A stretch of DNA of 64,000 bases, taken from the NCBI RefSeq assembly GCF_965227725.1, contig NZ_CBDDGH010000006.1, positions 1-64,000 on the forward strand, written 5' to 3'. The position numbers and the translations under genes are program-made. This DNA is from Shimia sp965227725. Lineage in GTDB: Bacteria; Pseudomonadota; Alphaproteobacteria; Rhodobacterales; Rhodobacteraceae. The notes under the pieces were generated by a model. That model saw only the letters and a program-made list of their open reading frames with translations, ran no database searches and was not told the origin of the DNA. Shown piece after piece: positions 39,721-47,827 of the stretch; the stretch's first letter is position 1; each line of letters begins with the position of its first letter.

Positions 39721-40689
39721 ATGCTTCAGGAGTATATTGTGACCGAGACCCCCAAACAAGCCACGCCTTCTCCGGAAAACACCAGCAAAGCCTATGCTGC
39801 GGATTGGCGGCATTTTGCACGGTGGTGCCGGTTGAACGGGGCAGAGCCCCTGCCCCCAGCCCCGCAGATCGTGGCGCAGTATCTGGCTGATTTGGCCAAG
39901 CCCTCAGGCGGCACCCCTGCCCTGCAAAGTACGAGCATTCGGCGGCGGCTTTCCGGGTTGGTCTGGAACTTTGCGCAGCGCGGACTGATCCTTGATCGCG
40001 CGGCACCTGAGATCGCAGCCGTGCTCGACACGCTGCGCCGCACTGAGGCAACGCCGAAGCGCAAAGACCCGATCCGACCGGATGAGATCCTGATGATGAC
40101 GGCCACCCTGGCCTTTGATCTGCGCGGGTTGCGGGATCGTGCGCTGCTGTTGATCGGATATGTCGGCGGGCTGAGCCGGTCAGAGATTGTCGGGCTGGAT
40201 CTTGGCGACGCGCGCGGCGCGGAGGCCACCGGCTGGATCACGATCCTTGAGGGGGGCGCGGTGCTGACCCATGCCACGCGCACTGGCTGGCGTGAGGTGG
40301 AAATCGGGCGCGGCTCTGGTGAGCAAAGCTGCCCTGTTCATGCGCTGGAGCAATGGCTGCATTTCGCAAAGATCCAATCCGGCCCGGTGTTTGTGCGCAC
40401 TTCGCGCAATGGCAAACGCGCGTTGGAGACGCGGCTGAATGACAAACATGTGGCGCGGCTGATCAAGCAAACGGCCCTCGCGGCGGGCCTACGGCCGGAG
40501 CTTTCGGAGAAAGATCGGATGGCCCTGTTTTCCGGGCATAGCCTGCGCAGCGGGTTGGCCCACGCGGCGAAGGTTGATCGAACTGTGGGGGTAAATGCGG
40601 CCGGCGTGACATCCGCCGAAATGACCCGCCCCTCTGAGGACAACCGCGTCAGGTTTCAGGTGAACCTGACCAAAGCGGCGGGTCTGTAA
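39721..40689 (+). CDS. Tyrosine-recombinase-family protein lacking the catalytic Tyr
   Basis: A 322-residue protein with the two-domain plan of XerC/D-like integrases: N-terminal SAM-like domain (about 20-110; TSKAYAADWRHFARWC) and catalytic domain (about 125-310). The first Arg (GGLSRSEIVGLDL) and the His-x-x-Arg box (GHSLRSGLAHAAK) are present. Where related proteins read LGHASAEMTRRY, this one reads GVTSAEMTRPS, so both the second His/Trp position and the nucleophilic Tyr appear to be lost, although the end (RFQVNLTKAAGL) is normal. It may be inactive or a DNA-binding relic. It is convergent with parB, 46 bases away. Confidence 0.85.
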   Translation: MLQEYIVTETPKQATPSPENTSKAYAADWRHFARWCRLNGAEPLPPAPQIVAQYLADLAKPSGGTPALQSTSIRRRLSGLVWNFAQRGLILDRAAPEIAAVLDTLRRTEATPKRKDPIRPDEILMMTATLAFDLRGLRDRALLLIGYVGGLSRSEIVGLDLGDARGAEATGWITILEGGAVLTHATRTGWREVEIGRGSGEQSCPVHALEQWLHFAKIQSGPVFVRTSRNGKRALETRLNDKHVARLIKQTALAAGLRPELSEKDRMALFSGHSLRSGLAHAAKVDRTVGVNAAGVTSAEMTRPSEDNRVRFQVNLTKAAGL

Positions 40690-40693
40690 ATTT

Positions 40694-40732
40694 GGTTCCG
40701 CGAAACCCGCACGCAGGTTTCGCGGCGAAACC
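40694..40732. promoter_or_regulatory. parS-like palindrome 1, within a larger inverted repeat
   Basis: GTTTCGCGGCGAAAC occurs at 40717-40731. The same 15-mer is found at 41784 and 43343, all within the par/rep module. Here it also pairs with an upstream CCGCGAAACC (40698-40707), forming a 10-bp stem between the converging recombinase and parB genes, so a terminator role is an alternative for this copy. Confidence 0.6.
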
Positions 40733-40735
40733 CTC

Positions 40736-41860
40736 TTAGGGGCGCTCAAGGAAAACGCGGATCTCTTCGAGCAGGTTTTCCATCATTTCACCGTCAAGTT
40801 GGCGGCCTTCAAAACGCAGCGAATAGCCATCCGCATCTGCCTGACGGCGGATCGTGATCCCGTTGGATGTGACCAGCGTTTCCGCGTCGCGCCAGCCAGA
40901 CGCCGGTGGCGTGGTGCGCGGACGACCGCCGCGTTTGGGATCCCGCTCCGGCGCGTCCAGCGTAGAAATCACCCCATCGATCACCGCCCATTCCTCATCG
41001 GCTGTGGCCGAAGACGCCGCCGCAAGCCCGTTGCGAATGCGGGTCTCGCCCCCCTGACGCAGCGCTTGCGCCAGTTTCAGGCCGCGCTTTTCGCTGAGCG
41101 CATCGGGGAATTCCAGCATGTCACCAAGCTCTTCAAAGATCAGAGCAAAGCTGCGGACCTTGGAGCGCTTGGCCTTGGAGCCGGTTGCGAAGAGCTTGTT
41201 GACCGCGTCCTCGACATTGAGAAACGCGCCTTGCTGCGCGGAGATCACCGCGATGCGGCCGCGTTCGAAATGGCTCAGCTCGGAGCGCACTTCGTTTTCT
41301 TCGACCATGGCGACAAAGGCAGCATCGGTTTCCGCCGGTGGACGGATGATGGCGCGAATGGATTTGAACTGGGCTTCCTCTGTCAGCCCCAGCAATTCGC
41401 GCACCGCCATCAGACGACGGTAGCCCGAGAGCAATCCGTAGCGCGGCGAATCCATCCGATCGCTCGCGGGCAGCTCATAAACCTCGATGGGCAGACGCAG
41501 GCCGTTGGCGGAGATCGAGAGACGCAGCTCCAGCATATCATCGGCATCCAGCGCCGCGCGGTCACGGACCATGGCGTCGGCGTCAATCTCACCCACAGGG
41601 ATATCGACCAGCAGGCGGCCATCGGTCTCCGCTTCCTGCAGCTTTGCCTCGCTCGCCTCAAGTTGCGCCTGACGCGCGCGGTCTGCGGCACTGGCCGGCT
41701 GGGAAACCGCAGCGGCCTCCGCGGCAATCTTGGCAATGGGGGCCACGCCGCGCACCTGCGAAGCTGCGGGTTCGGGGACAGAGGTTTCGCGGCGAAACTC
41801 CTCTTCCAGTTTGCTCAGGTCGGCGCTGCTTGGCGCCACAAGTTTTCTGCGTTTAGCCAT
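40736..41860 (-). CDS. parB: ParB-family partition protein
   Basis: The 374-residue protein has the ParB N-terminal domain (about 105-200) with the CTP-binding-type motif GYRRLMAV and VEENEVRSELSHFERG, followed by a helix-turn-helix region (VEDAVNKLFATGSKAKRSKVRSFALI). The C-terminal part (from about 300) is specific to plasmid ParBs. It binds parS sites and loads the ParA gradient. It overlaps parA by 8 bases. A copy of the parS-like 15-mer lies inside its own 5' part, at 41784-41798. Confidence 0.92.
   Translation of the reverse strand: MAKRRKLVAPSSADLSKLEEEFRRETSVPEPAASQVRGVAPIAKIAAEAAAVSQPASAADRARQAQLEASEAKLQEAETDGRLLVDIPVGEIDADAMVRDRAALDADDMLELRLSISANGLRLPIEVYELPASDRMDSPRYGLLSGYRRLMAVRELLGLTEEAQFKSIRAIIRPPAETDAAFVAMVEENEVRSELSHFERGRIAVISAQQGAFLNVEDAVNKLFATGSKAKRSKVRSFALIFEELGDMLEFPDALSEKRGLKLAQALRQGGETRIRNGLAAASSATADEEWAVIDGVISTLDAPERDPKRGGRPRTTPPASGWRDAETLVTSNGITIRRQADADGYSLRFEGRQLDGEMMENLLEEIRVFLERP
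41784..41798. promoter_or_regulatory. parS-like palindrome 2 (inside parB)
   Basis: A second exact copy of GTTTCGCGGCGAAAC lies in the first part of the parB coding sequence. The arms GTTTCGC/GCGAAAC are perfect complements around one base. It is similar in form to the chromosomal parS core (TGTTTCACGTGAAACA) but clearly distinct. Confidence 0.65.
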
Positions 41861-43256
41861 CGTTTGCCTCCGTGTTCATCTGCTCTGCTTTGAGGTCTTC
41901 AAGATCGCGCCACCATGTGCCGACGATGATCTCTTTAACCTCGGCCCATGTGCGGTCGAAAGTTTCGCGCCCGCGCACATAGGTGTCGCGGTTGAATTCG
42001 CGGTAATCTGCCTCGTAGATGCCGTTCACCTGTTCGCCAGCCTGACCAACCATCGCCGTCATGTCCTGACGGTAGGTTGTCATGAAGTCGCCGAAATAGG
42101 CCTGAATGACATTGGCGAGATCGGTCTGTTGCCCCGCATCAAAGCGGGTGATCAGCGCGCGCACCGCATCCCATTCAAACTTCACCTCCGGCAGGCCATC
42201 GCGGCGGCGGGCGGCGTTTTCACCTTCTTCGACACTGGCGAAGGTGGAATAGAGCATGTCAAAGAACCGGCCCGTGGAGTCAAATTCAAGGAACGACGCG
42301 CCGAGCGGGACCAGCAGGATGTCGGCCGCGGCAAGCGCGTTGATCGTGAGGTAGCCGAGGGCAGGGGGGGTATCGAGGAAGATGATGTCATAGTCATCCA
42401 CGATGTTCTCATTGGTGAGCGCGTTTGTGAGCGCATCCCACAGCGGCCAACTGCGCAGCCCCATGCGCCAGACCGGGATCTGGAACTCCGCCCAGTAGAG
42501 ATTGAGCTGCGCACCAAGCAGGTCGATGTTGGGCCAGTGGGTTTCCTGAATGATGTCGCGCGCGGTGACATTGAGCGCTTCGGTCAGGGTTTCATCGAAG
42601 GGCAGGGGGGTGTCGCCGGACGCTTCCCGCACGCTGTTCTCTGCCAGCACCGCCTGGGCATAGTCTTTGGCCATGAGCGGGAAAGCGGTGGACCATTCGT
42701 CCTGCACATCGCCGCCCATGATGGAGGTGAGCGAGCCCTGGCTGTCGAGATCGATCACCAGCACCTTATAGCCGTCAAGTGCGGCGGACATGGCGAGGTG
42801 GGCCGTGGTCGTGGTTTTGGAGGTGCCGCCCTTGAAGTTGGAGACCGCCACAATTTTCGCGGGGAGACCCTCGGGGCGCCAAGGCTGGTACTCACGGTCC
42901 TGCGCGCCCTCAGCGGCGAAATGCGCACGAAGGGCCAGAACGTCCTCCAGAGAGAACCACTTGGAATTTCCTTCACCCACGCCTTGGGGAAGTTCCGGAT
43001 ATTTCTTCAGCACGCGACGGAAGTGGGCCGGTGCCACCGGGATCAGAAACTTGCAGATCTCCCAAGTGGAGAATCGGCGGAGCCTTTTTTTGCCGTCAGG
43101 GGCATAGCCGCGACGGGCGAGATCCTGTCTTCCCTTCGTAGCGAAGGCCGCCGCTTTTGCGAATCGGGCGGTGTCGATAGGGTCAGATAGCTTGGCGGCG
43201 GCTTCGGCTGGGTTGATGTTGAAATATGGGGGCAGGTTATCTTTGCCTGATACCAT
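41853..43256 (-). CDS. parA: ParA-family partition ATPase
   Basis: I take the ATG at 43256, preceded by GAGGAACTG, giving 467 residues; an upstream in-frame Met lacks a ribosome site. An N-terminal helix-turn-helix extension (RRFSTWEICKFLIPVAPAHF) marks the type Ia class that also regulates the operon. The deviant Walker A is SNFKGGTSKTTTTAHLA near residue 160, with LVIDLDSQGSLT and DIIFLDTPPALGYLT following. ParA positions ParB-parS complexes on the nucleoid. The gene is read away from the origin at 43.4-43.7 kb and overlaps parB. Confidence 0.93.
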   Translation of the reverse strand: MVSGKDNLPPYFNINPAEAAAKLSDPIDTARFAKAAAFATKGRQDLARRGYAPDGKKRLRRFSTWEICKFLIPVAPAHFRRVLKKYPELPQGVGEGNSKWFSLEDVLALRAHFAAEGAQDREYQPWRPEGLPAKIVAVSNFKGGTSKTTTTAHLAMSAALDGYKVLVIDLDSQGSLTSIMGGDVQDEWSTAFPLMAKDYAQAVLAENSVREASGDTPLPFDETLTEALNVTARDIIQETHWPNIDLLGAQLNLYWAEFQIPVWRMGLRSWPLWDALTNALTNENIVDDYDIIFLDTPPALGYLTINALAAADILLVPLGASFLEFDSTGRFFDMLYSTFASVEEGENAARRRDGLPEVKFEWDAVRALITRFDAGQQTDLANVIQAYFGDFMTTYRQDMTAMVGQAGEQVNGIYEADYREFNRDTYVRGRETFDRTWAEVKEIIVGTWWRDLEDLKAEQMNTEANDG

Positions 43257-43342
43257 CTCAGTTCCTCTGCGATGTACTGCTTCGATCGTGATTTTGCCGG
43301 AACTATCGCACATGAATTTGCCAATGTGAATCAAAGATGGCG

Positions 43343-43357
43343 GTTTCGCGGCGAAAC
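43343..43357. promoter_or_regulatory. parS-like palindrome 3 (upstream of parA)
   Basis: A third exact GTTTCGCGGCGAAAC, flanked by one more matching G/C pair on each side, lies 87 bases before the parA start and beside the iteron origin. This position is suited for both partition and autoregulation. Confidence 0.65.
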
Positions 43358-43464
43358 CTTCCGAAAATCACAAAAAACAGCGACGTAAAGCTTGTAGAGT
43401 CTTTAGGATATTTAGAATCTTTACGATCAGGATCAAAAATAAAATCAAAGGCTTAGATAGGTTT

Positions 43465-43706
43465 GGGGACCTGCCTACGGGATCAAAGGGACCCAACTAC
43501 AGGATAAGAGGTGCCTGTTTGCAGGGGGTAGGGGCCCGATTCGCGGGAATAGGGGTACCAGAGTCCAGTTTTGGCTCTTTCAGCCCCGGATTTGGCAAAA
43601 TCCTGTGGATAACTCAGTAGGGCATCCCGTATTTGGGTCCCTTAAGGGGGGTGCCGGTCCCGGTGGAAATCCTATAGGTACCCGCCTACGGGATCAGTTA
43701 TCCACA
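43465..43706. other. Origin of replication: iterons and two DnaA boxes
   Basis: Degenerate repeats of about 21-22 bases follow a pattern GGGACCC-N2-CTACGGGATNAG. Direct copies start at 43465, 43488, 43510, 43531 and 43676, and an inverted copy lies at 43621-43641. Two DnaA boxes are exact: TGTGGATAA at 43604-43612 (minus-strand orientation) and TTATCCACA at 43698-43706. An AT-rich tract (about 43360-43460) flanks the array towards parA. The array ends about 75 bases before the rep start. This is the arrangement of Rep-controlled plasmid origins. Copies 3 and 4 are the most divergent. Confidence 0.75.
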
Positions 43707-43779
43707 GATTTAAGCACCCATATTGAGTTTGCGTTAAGGTTCCTTTCAGCGCATAATGTGCGCAAAAAAGGGCAGAGCG

Positions 43780-44976
43780 ATGAACGATATTCCTCGCGAC
43801 CAACTCACAGGCGCATTGCGGCGTGGAGCGGTGAAAAAACATGTGGCGGCGATTCACGTCTCCGGCAAACTGACGCTGTTGCAGCGGAAGTTGTCGAACG
43901 TGCTGTTGCTGAACGCCTATGACACACTCACCAGCCAGAGCAAACACTCAATTGATGCGCGCACCCTGTGTATGATGATTGGTTACAACTCCAATGACAT
44001 GGAAACGCTCAAGGCCTCGCTGCGCGGATTGGCGGAAACCGTGGCCGAGTGGGACATGCTGGACGAGAAAGGCCAGCAGGAATGGGGTGTGTCGAGCCTT
44101 CTGAGCTATGCCAAGCTGAAAGGCGGCGTCTGCGAATACTCCTATTCCCATGCCTTGGCTGAGAAATTGCATGACCCGAAGGTTTTTGCGCTCATCAATC
44201 TCAACATTCAGCGCAAGTTCACGTCGGGCCACGCGCTGGCGCTTTATGAGAACTGTTACCGGTTTATCCGCACCGGCAGCACCGGCTGGTGGTCGATGGA
44301 TCTGTTTAGGCGGCTGATGGGGCTGGATGGATCAAGCTATTATGAGAGCTACAAACATCTCAATGCGAAGGTCATCAAGCCTGCGGTCGCTGAGGTGAAC
44401 AAAACCAGCAATATTCTGATCGAACCTGAGACCCGCAAACAGGGCAGGGTTGTCACCGATATCCGCTTCCGTATCAAAGAGAACCCGCAGCTGGCGATTC
44501 TGGATATTGATGACGGTGAGGGGATGCGCCACGGGCCGGTTTATGCGCGGCTGCGCGAGCTTGGAGTCAGTGACCGTCTGGCGCGGCAATGGCTGGGGGC
44601 CTATGGCGAAGAGCAGGTCATGGCCAAGCTGGATTACGTGCGTCAGCGCAAAGATGTGAAAAGCATGGTCGGATATCTGACCGCTGCGCTGAAAGAAGAT
44701 TACAAAGAGGTCGAAGAGGTGGCGGCGCCTGTTGTGCCGCGATCTGAGCGGGCCGAACGCCTGCGGCGTGTTCAGGCGGCAATTGAAGCGCGCACCCCAA
44801 CGCAGCGGGATGCGGACAAGCGCCTGTTTGCGAGCCAGCTGGAAGATGATGTGGCCCGCGGTGACTTTGAGCGCTTTGGCTGGGTGTCACCGCTGAACAT
44901 CCGCGCGATCTTTGCCTTCTGGGAAGACATGGATCCGGAGATTTTTGAGGGGTTGGAGGACGAGCCGGTCTCCTGA
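43780..44976 (+). CDS. Rep_3-type plasmid replication initiator
   Basis: From the ATG at 43780 (AAGGG upstream) the product has 398 residues; a Met at 43756 is an alternative. The first 230 residues resemble Rep_3/RepB initiators with two winged helices: GKLTLLQRKLSNVLLLNAYDTL, the block RKFTSGHALALYENCYRFI, and WWSMDLFRRLMGLDGSSYYESYKHLNAKVIKPAVAEVN. The C-terminal part (from about 260; VYARLRELGVSDRLARQWLGAYG) has a helical, possibly DNA- or protein-binding domain. It should bind the iterons just upstream and start replication. I cannot assign a compatibility group. Confidence 0.88.
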   Translation: MNDIPRDQLTGALRRGAVKKHVAAIHVSGKLTLLQRKLSNVLLLNAYDTLTSQSKHSIDARTLCMMIGYNSNDMETLKASLRGLAETVAEWDMLDEKGQQEWGVSSLLSYAKLKGGVCEYSYSHALAEKLHDPKVFALINLNIQRKFTSGHALALYENCYRFIRTGSTGWWSMDLFRRLMGLDGSSYYESYKHLNAKVIKPAVAEVNKTSNILIEPETRKQGRVVTDIRFRIKENPQLAILDIDDGEGMRHGPVYARLRELGVSDRLARQWLGAYGEEQVMAKLDYVRQRKDVKSMVGYLTAALKEDYKEVEEVAAPVVPRSERAERLRRVQAAIEARTPTQRDADKRLFASQLEDDVARGDFERFGWVSPLNIRAIFAFWEDMDPEIFEGLEDEPVS

Positions 44977-44994
44977 CCCCGGTTTCTGTGCGGA

Positions 44995-45936
44995 TTACCC
45001 GCGCGCCGCCTTCTGAGCGGCGACGTTTTCGGCCACCAGCTCTTTGTAAAGCGCGCGAATGCGGGCCATCACCGGGCGATCGCCGGTGCCAATGGGCTTG
45101 CCGTCGATCTCTGCCACCGGGGTTTGGGCGCCAAAAGTGCCGGTGAGGAAGGCCTCATCAGCGCCGTAAGCCTCGTAAAGGGAATAGTTTTTCTCGCGCA
45201 CGGGGATGTCGTTGGCGCGGCAGAGGTCGATCACCTTCTGACGGGTCACGCCGTTCATGCAGTAATCCCCGGTGGAGGTCCAAACCTCGCCCCGGCGCAC
45301 AATGAAGAAGTTGCAGGCGTTGGTGGTGTTCACAAAACCATGCGGATCGAGCATCAGCCCTTCGTCTGCGCCCGCCTGTTCGGCCTGTAGGCAGGCAATC
45401 ACACAGTTGAGCTTGGAATGGCTGTTGTATTTTGCGTCCTGACTCATCGGCAAGCCACGCACCTGCGGCACGGTGGCCAGACGGATGCCCGCGTTTTGCA
45501 GGCTGTCGACCGGCTTGGAATGTTCGATGATGGCCACAATGGTGGGCCCCCATTTGGAGAGGGCAGGGTGCTGAAACGGTTTGGCCTTGCGGCCACGGGT
45601 GATCATCAGGCGGCAATGGGCATCGCCGGTCATGCCGTTGGCCGCTGCGGTGTCGTCGAGGATTTTGCGGATGTCCTCCGGCCCCATGTTGAGATCGATG
45701 GACACCGACTTCAGCGAGTTGAAGAGCCGGTCCATGTGTTCGTCAAAGAAGGCCCACTGCCCGTCATAAAGCCGCATCCCTTCCCACATGCCGTCGCCCA
45801 GCATGAAGCCGCTGTCATAGACGGAGACCTTTGCCTCGTCTTTGGGGACGATTTCCCCATCCACATAGATCTTGATGTGATCGTTGCGGTCGTCTGATTT
45901 GGCGTCATGGGTGGAGTGGCGATCTGTGTCGGTCAT
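44995..45936 (-). CDS. Class IV PLP aminotransferase (branched-chain/D-amino-acid aminotransferase family)
   Basis: The 313-residue protein has a short variable N-terminus and then IKIYVDGEIVPKDEAKVSVYDSGFMLGDGMWEGMRLYDG, the standard fold-type IV start. The PLP Lys is probably that in AKYNSHSKLNCVIACLQAEQAGADEGLMLD, and the phosphate-binding region is FLTGTFGAQTPVAEIDG. The family contains IlvE, D-alanine aminotransferase and (R)-amine transaminases; sequence alone does not decide the substrate. It is convergent with the rep gene and divergent from a TRAP transporter, which might bring in its substrate. Confidence 0.85.
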   Translation of the reverse strand: MTDTDRHSTHDAKSDDRNDHIKIYVDGEIVPKDEAKVSVYDSGFMLGDGMWEGMRLYDGQWAFFDEHMDRLFNSLKSVSIDLNMGPEDIRKILDDTAAANGMTGDAHCRLMITRGRKAKPFQHPALSKWGPTIVAIIEHSKPVDSLQNAGIRLATVPQVRGLPMSQDAKYNSHSKLNCVIACLQAEQAGADEGLMLDPHGFVNTTNACNFFIVRRGEVWTSTGDYCMNGVTRQKVIDLCRANDIPVREKNYSLYEAYGADEAFLTGTFGAQTPVAEIDGKPIGTGDRPVMARIRALYKELVAENVAAQKAARG

Positions 45937-46266
45937 GGGCGGCTCAAAGCTGATTGATGGGCAATCTGCGCCTGATGGGCACAGCTATGGGCGAGACCTT
46001 AGAGCGTTGAAATTGCTTTGGAAAGAGCGATGTTGGGGGGGATGCTCCCGGTTTTGGGTGCAGATTGGGGCCAGTGGGCGTCACCGGTTCCCGATGCGCT
46101 TTCGTACCCAGCTTGCAACGGTTTTTGGCCGTCGTGACGCAGCGGATTGCGTGAGGGCGCGCGCGCACAAAACACTTGCGTGGTCTCTGACGCGGCACTA
46201 GCGTTAACTTATCTGCGCGAAATTAAATTTCGCATAGCGGAAAAGGCATGTCAAGGGAGGAGTGAT
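45937..46266. promoter_or_regulatory. Control region between aminotransferase and TRAP operon with 17-bp palindrome
   Basis: The 330-base region has no supported gene. At 46217-46233 a perfect palindrome, GCGAAATTAAATTTCGC, lies 34 bases before the DctP start, a likely operator overlapping or next to the promoter. The ribosome site AAGGGAGGAG follows at 46253-46262. No regulator gene is adjacent. Confidence 0.6.
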
Positions 46267-47322
46267 ATGTTGAAGATCAAACAATTTTTGGGAGCCGCCG
46301 TTCTGGCGGGATGCGCCGCCACAGCCGGGGCGGAAACAGTCTTGATCCACGGGGAAGCCGGGCCGAACCGCGGGGCGCGGGCGGCGGCGTTGTCGTGGTA
46401 TGCTGAACAGGTCGCGGCGCGCTCGGAAGGCGACATGCGTATCGACGTGCAGTGGGGCGGGGCGTTGTTCAAAGCCAACGCAGCGCTTGCAGGCGTGAAA
46501 GACGGCATTGCGGATCTGGGCACGGTGATTGCGGTTTACTACCCGCAGGAGCTGGTGGGCTATGGCATCGCGGATTTGCCGCTGAACAACCCGGACGCCT
46601 GGGTTGGCATGCGCGCAACCGATGAGTTCATGCGCACAAATGCGGCGATCCAGGCGGATCTGGACGCAAAGAACCTCGTCTACATCGGCACCTGGACAAC
46701 CAGTCAGGTGAACATTGGCTGCAAAGACGCCGCCATTCGCACCGCAGAAGACGTTGAGAACCTGAAAGTGCGCGGTGTGGGCGCTTATGGCAAGGTCTTT
46801 GGCGAGATGGGTGCAAATATGGTGCGCATGTCAATTTATGATGCGTATCAAGGGCTTGATACCGGTTTGATTGATTGCTCGCAGGGGTATTCCTATGCGG
46901 TGGCCGCGTTGAAGCAATATGAGGTCATGGACAGCTACACGATGCTGAACTGGGGTCAGGTTGGCGGCGTTGGCATGTTCATGAACAAGGACAGCTATCA
47001 GTCGCTGAGCGCGGATCAACAGGCGCTGTTGCAAGACGTCGGTTCGGACATGGCGGATGAGTTTGGCCGCATCATCACCGCAGCCAATGAAAAAGCCATC
47101 ACCCAGATGAAAGACAACGGTGTTGAGGTGATCGAGCTGGCGCAGGAAGAACGCGCCGCGCTGGTGGAGAAAGGCCAGCAGTTTGTTGCGGCCTGGTCTG
47201 AAAATGCCGCCAAGGCGGGCATGCCGGGTGAAGAGATGCTTGCGGAATATCAAGCGCTGATCGCCAAGTGGACCGAGACACGGGACAGCGAGGGCTATCC
47301 CTGGGATCGTCAGGCGAACTGA
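46267..47322 (+). CDS. TRAP transporter substrate-binding protein (DctP family)
   Basis: The start at 46267 is chosen for its strong ribosome site and signal peptide (MLKIKQFLGAAVLAGCAATAGA); a longer frame exists upstream but is not needed. The 351-residue product shows the DctP pattern: LSWYAEQVAARSEGDMRIDVQWGG, VKDGIADLGTVIAVYYP and the conserved Arg region VRGVGAYGKVFGEMGANMVRM, then DTGLIDCSQGY. It binds an organic acid-type solute in the periplasm. The substrate is unknown. dctQ and dctM follow in an operon. Confidence 0.9.
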   Translation: MLKIKQFLGAAVLAGCAATAGAETVLIHGEAGPNRGARAAALSWYAEQVAARSEGDMRIDVQWGGALFKANAALAGVKDGIADLGTVIAVYYPQELVGYGIADLPLNNPDAWVGMRATDEFMRTNAAIQADLDAKNLVYIGTWTTSQVNIGCKDAAIRTAEDVENLKVRGVGAYGKVFGEMGANMVRMSIYDAYQGLDTGLIDCSQGYSYAVAALKQYEVMDSYTMLNWGQVGGVGMFMNKDSYQSLSADQQALLQDVGSDMADEFGRIITAANEKAITQMKDNGVEVIELAQEERAALVEKGQQFVAAWSENAAKAGMPGEEMLAEYQALIAKWTETRDSEGYPWDRQAN

Positions 47323-47329
47323 GCTGAAG

Positions 47330-47827
47330 ATGATCAAACGATGCGAGCGGGCGCTGCTGGCTTGCGCGGCATTGGCGGTGATCGGGATGGGTGTCCTGAT
47401 CACAGCCAATGTGATTGCGCGGAGCTTTGGCGGCAATATCCCTGACAGCAATATCATTGTCGAAGAGCTCATGGTGGCGGCGGTGCTGCTGCCGCTGGCC
47501 ATCGCAACCGCGCAGCGCGCCCATGTGGTGGTGGAGTTTGTCTCCAACCGCTTTCCCGCGCGGCTGAGATCTTGGCTGATTGTGTTTGGCTCTCTCGTGG
47601 GGCTGCTGGCGCTGGCGCCGATGATCTATGCCGGTGGGCGGGCGTTTTTGGCGGAATGGAGCTCGGGGAGCTTCTATTTTGGCGATCTTGGCCTGCCGAA
47701 ATGGCCGGGGCGGCTGTTGTTTGTGCTGGGGCTGTCGGCCTGTTGGCTGAGGCTTCTGATGCTGGCCATCTCTGATATCAGAACGATCCTGAACGGGCAG
47801 ACCGTCAGTGACCAAGGAGGCCATTGA
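47330..47827 (+). CDS. TRAP transporter small permease (DctQ family)
   Basis: The 165-residue protein has four membrane helices (ALLACAALAVIGMGVLITANV, then NIIVEELMVAAVLLPLAIATA, WLIVFGSLVGLLALAPMI and GRLLFVLGLSACWLRLLML) in the DctQ layout, with the AQRAHVVVEFV segment between helices 2 and 3. It assists the large permease. It begins 7 bases after dctP and its stop overlaps the dctM start by one base (TGATG). Confidence 0.9.
   Translation: MIKRCERALLACAALAVIGMGVLITANVIARSFGGNIPDSNIIVEELMVAAVLLPLAIATAQRAHVVVEFVSNRFPARLRSWLIVFGSLVGLLALAPMIYAGGRAFLAEWSSGSFYFGDLGLPKWPGRLLFVLGLSACWLRLLMLAISDIRTILNGQTVSDQGGH

Noticed and set aside
41730..43190. 486-codon plus-strand frame opposite parA
   Set aside because: It is the antisense shadow of parA; its sequence lacks any domain while parA has all motifs.
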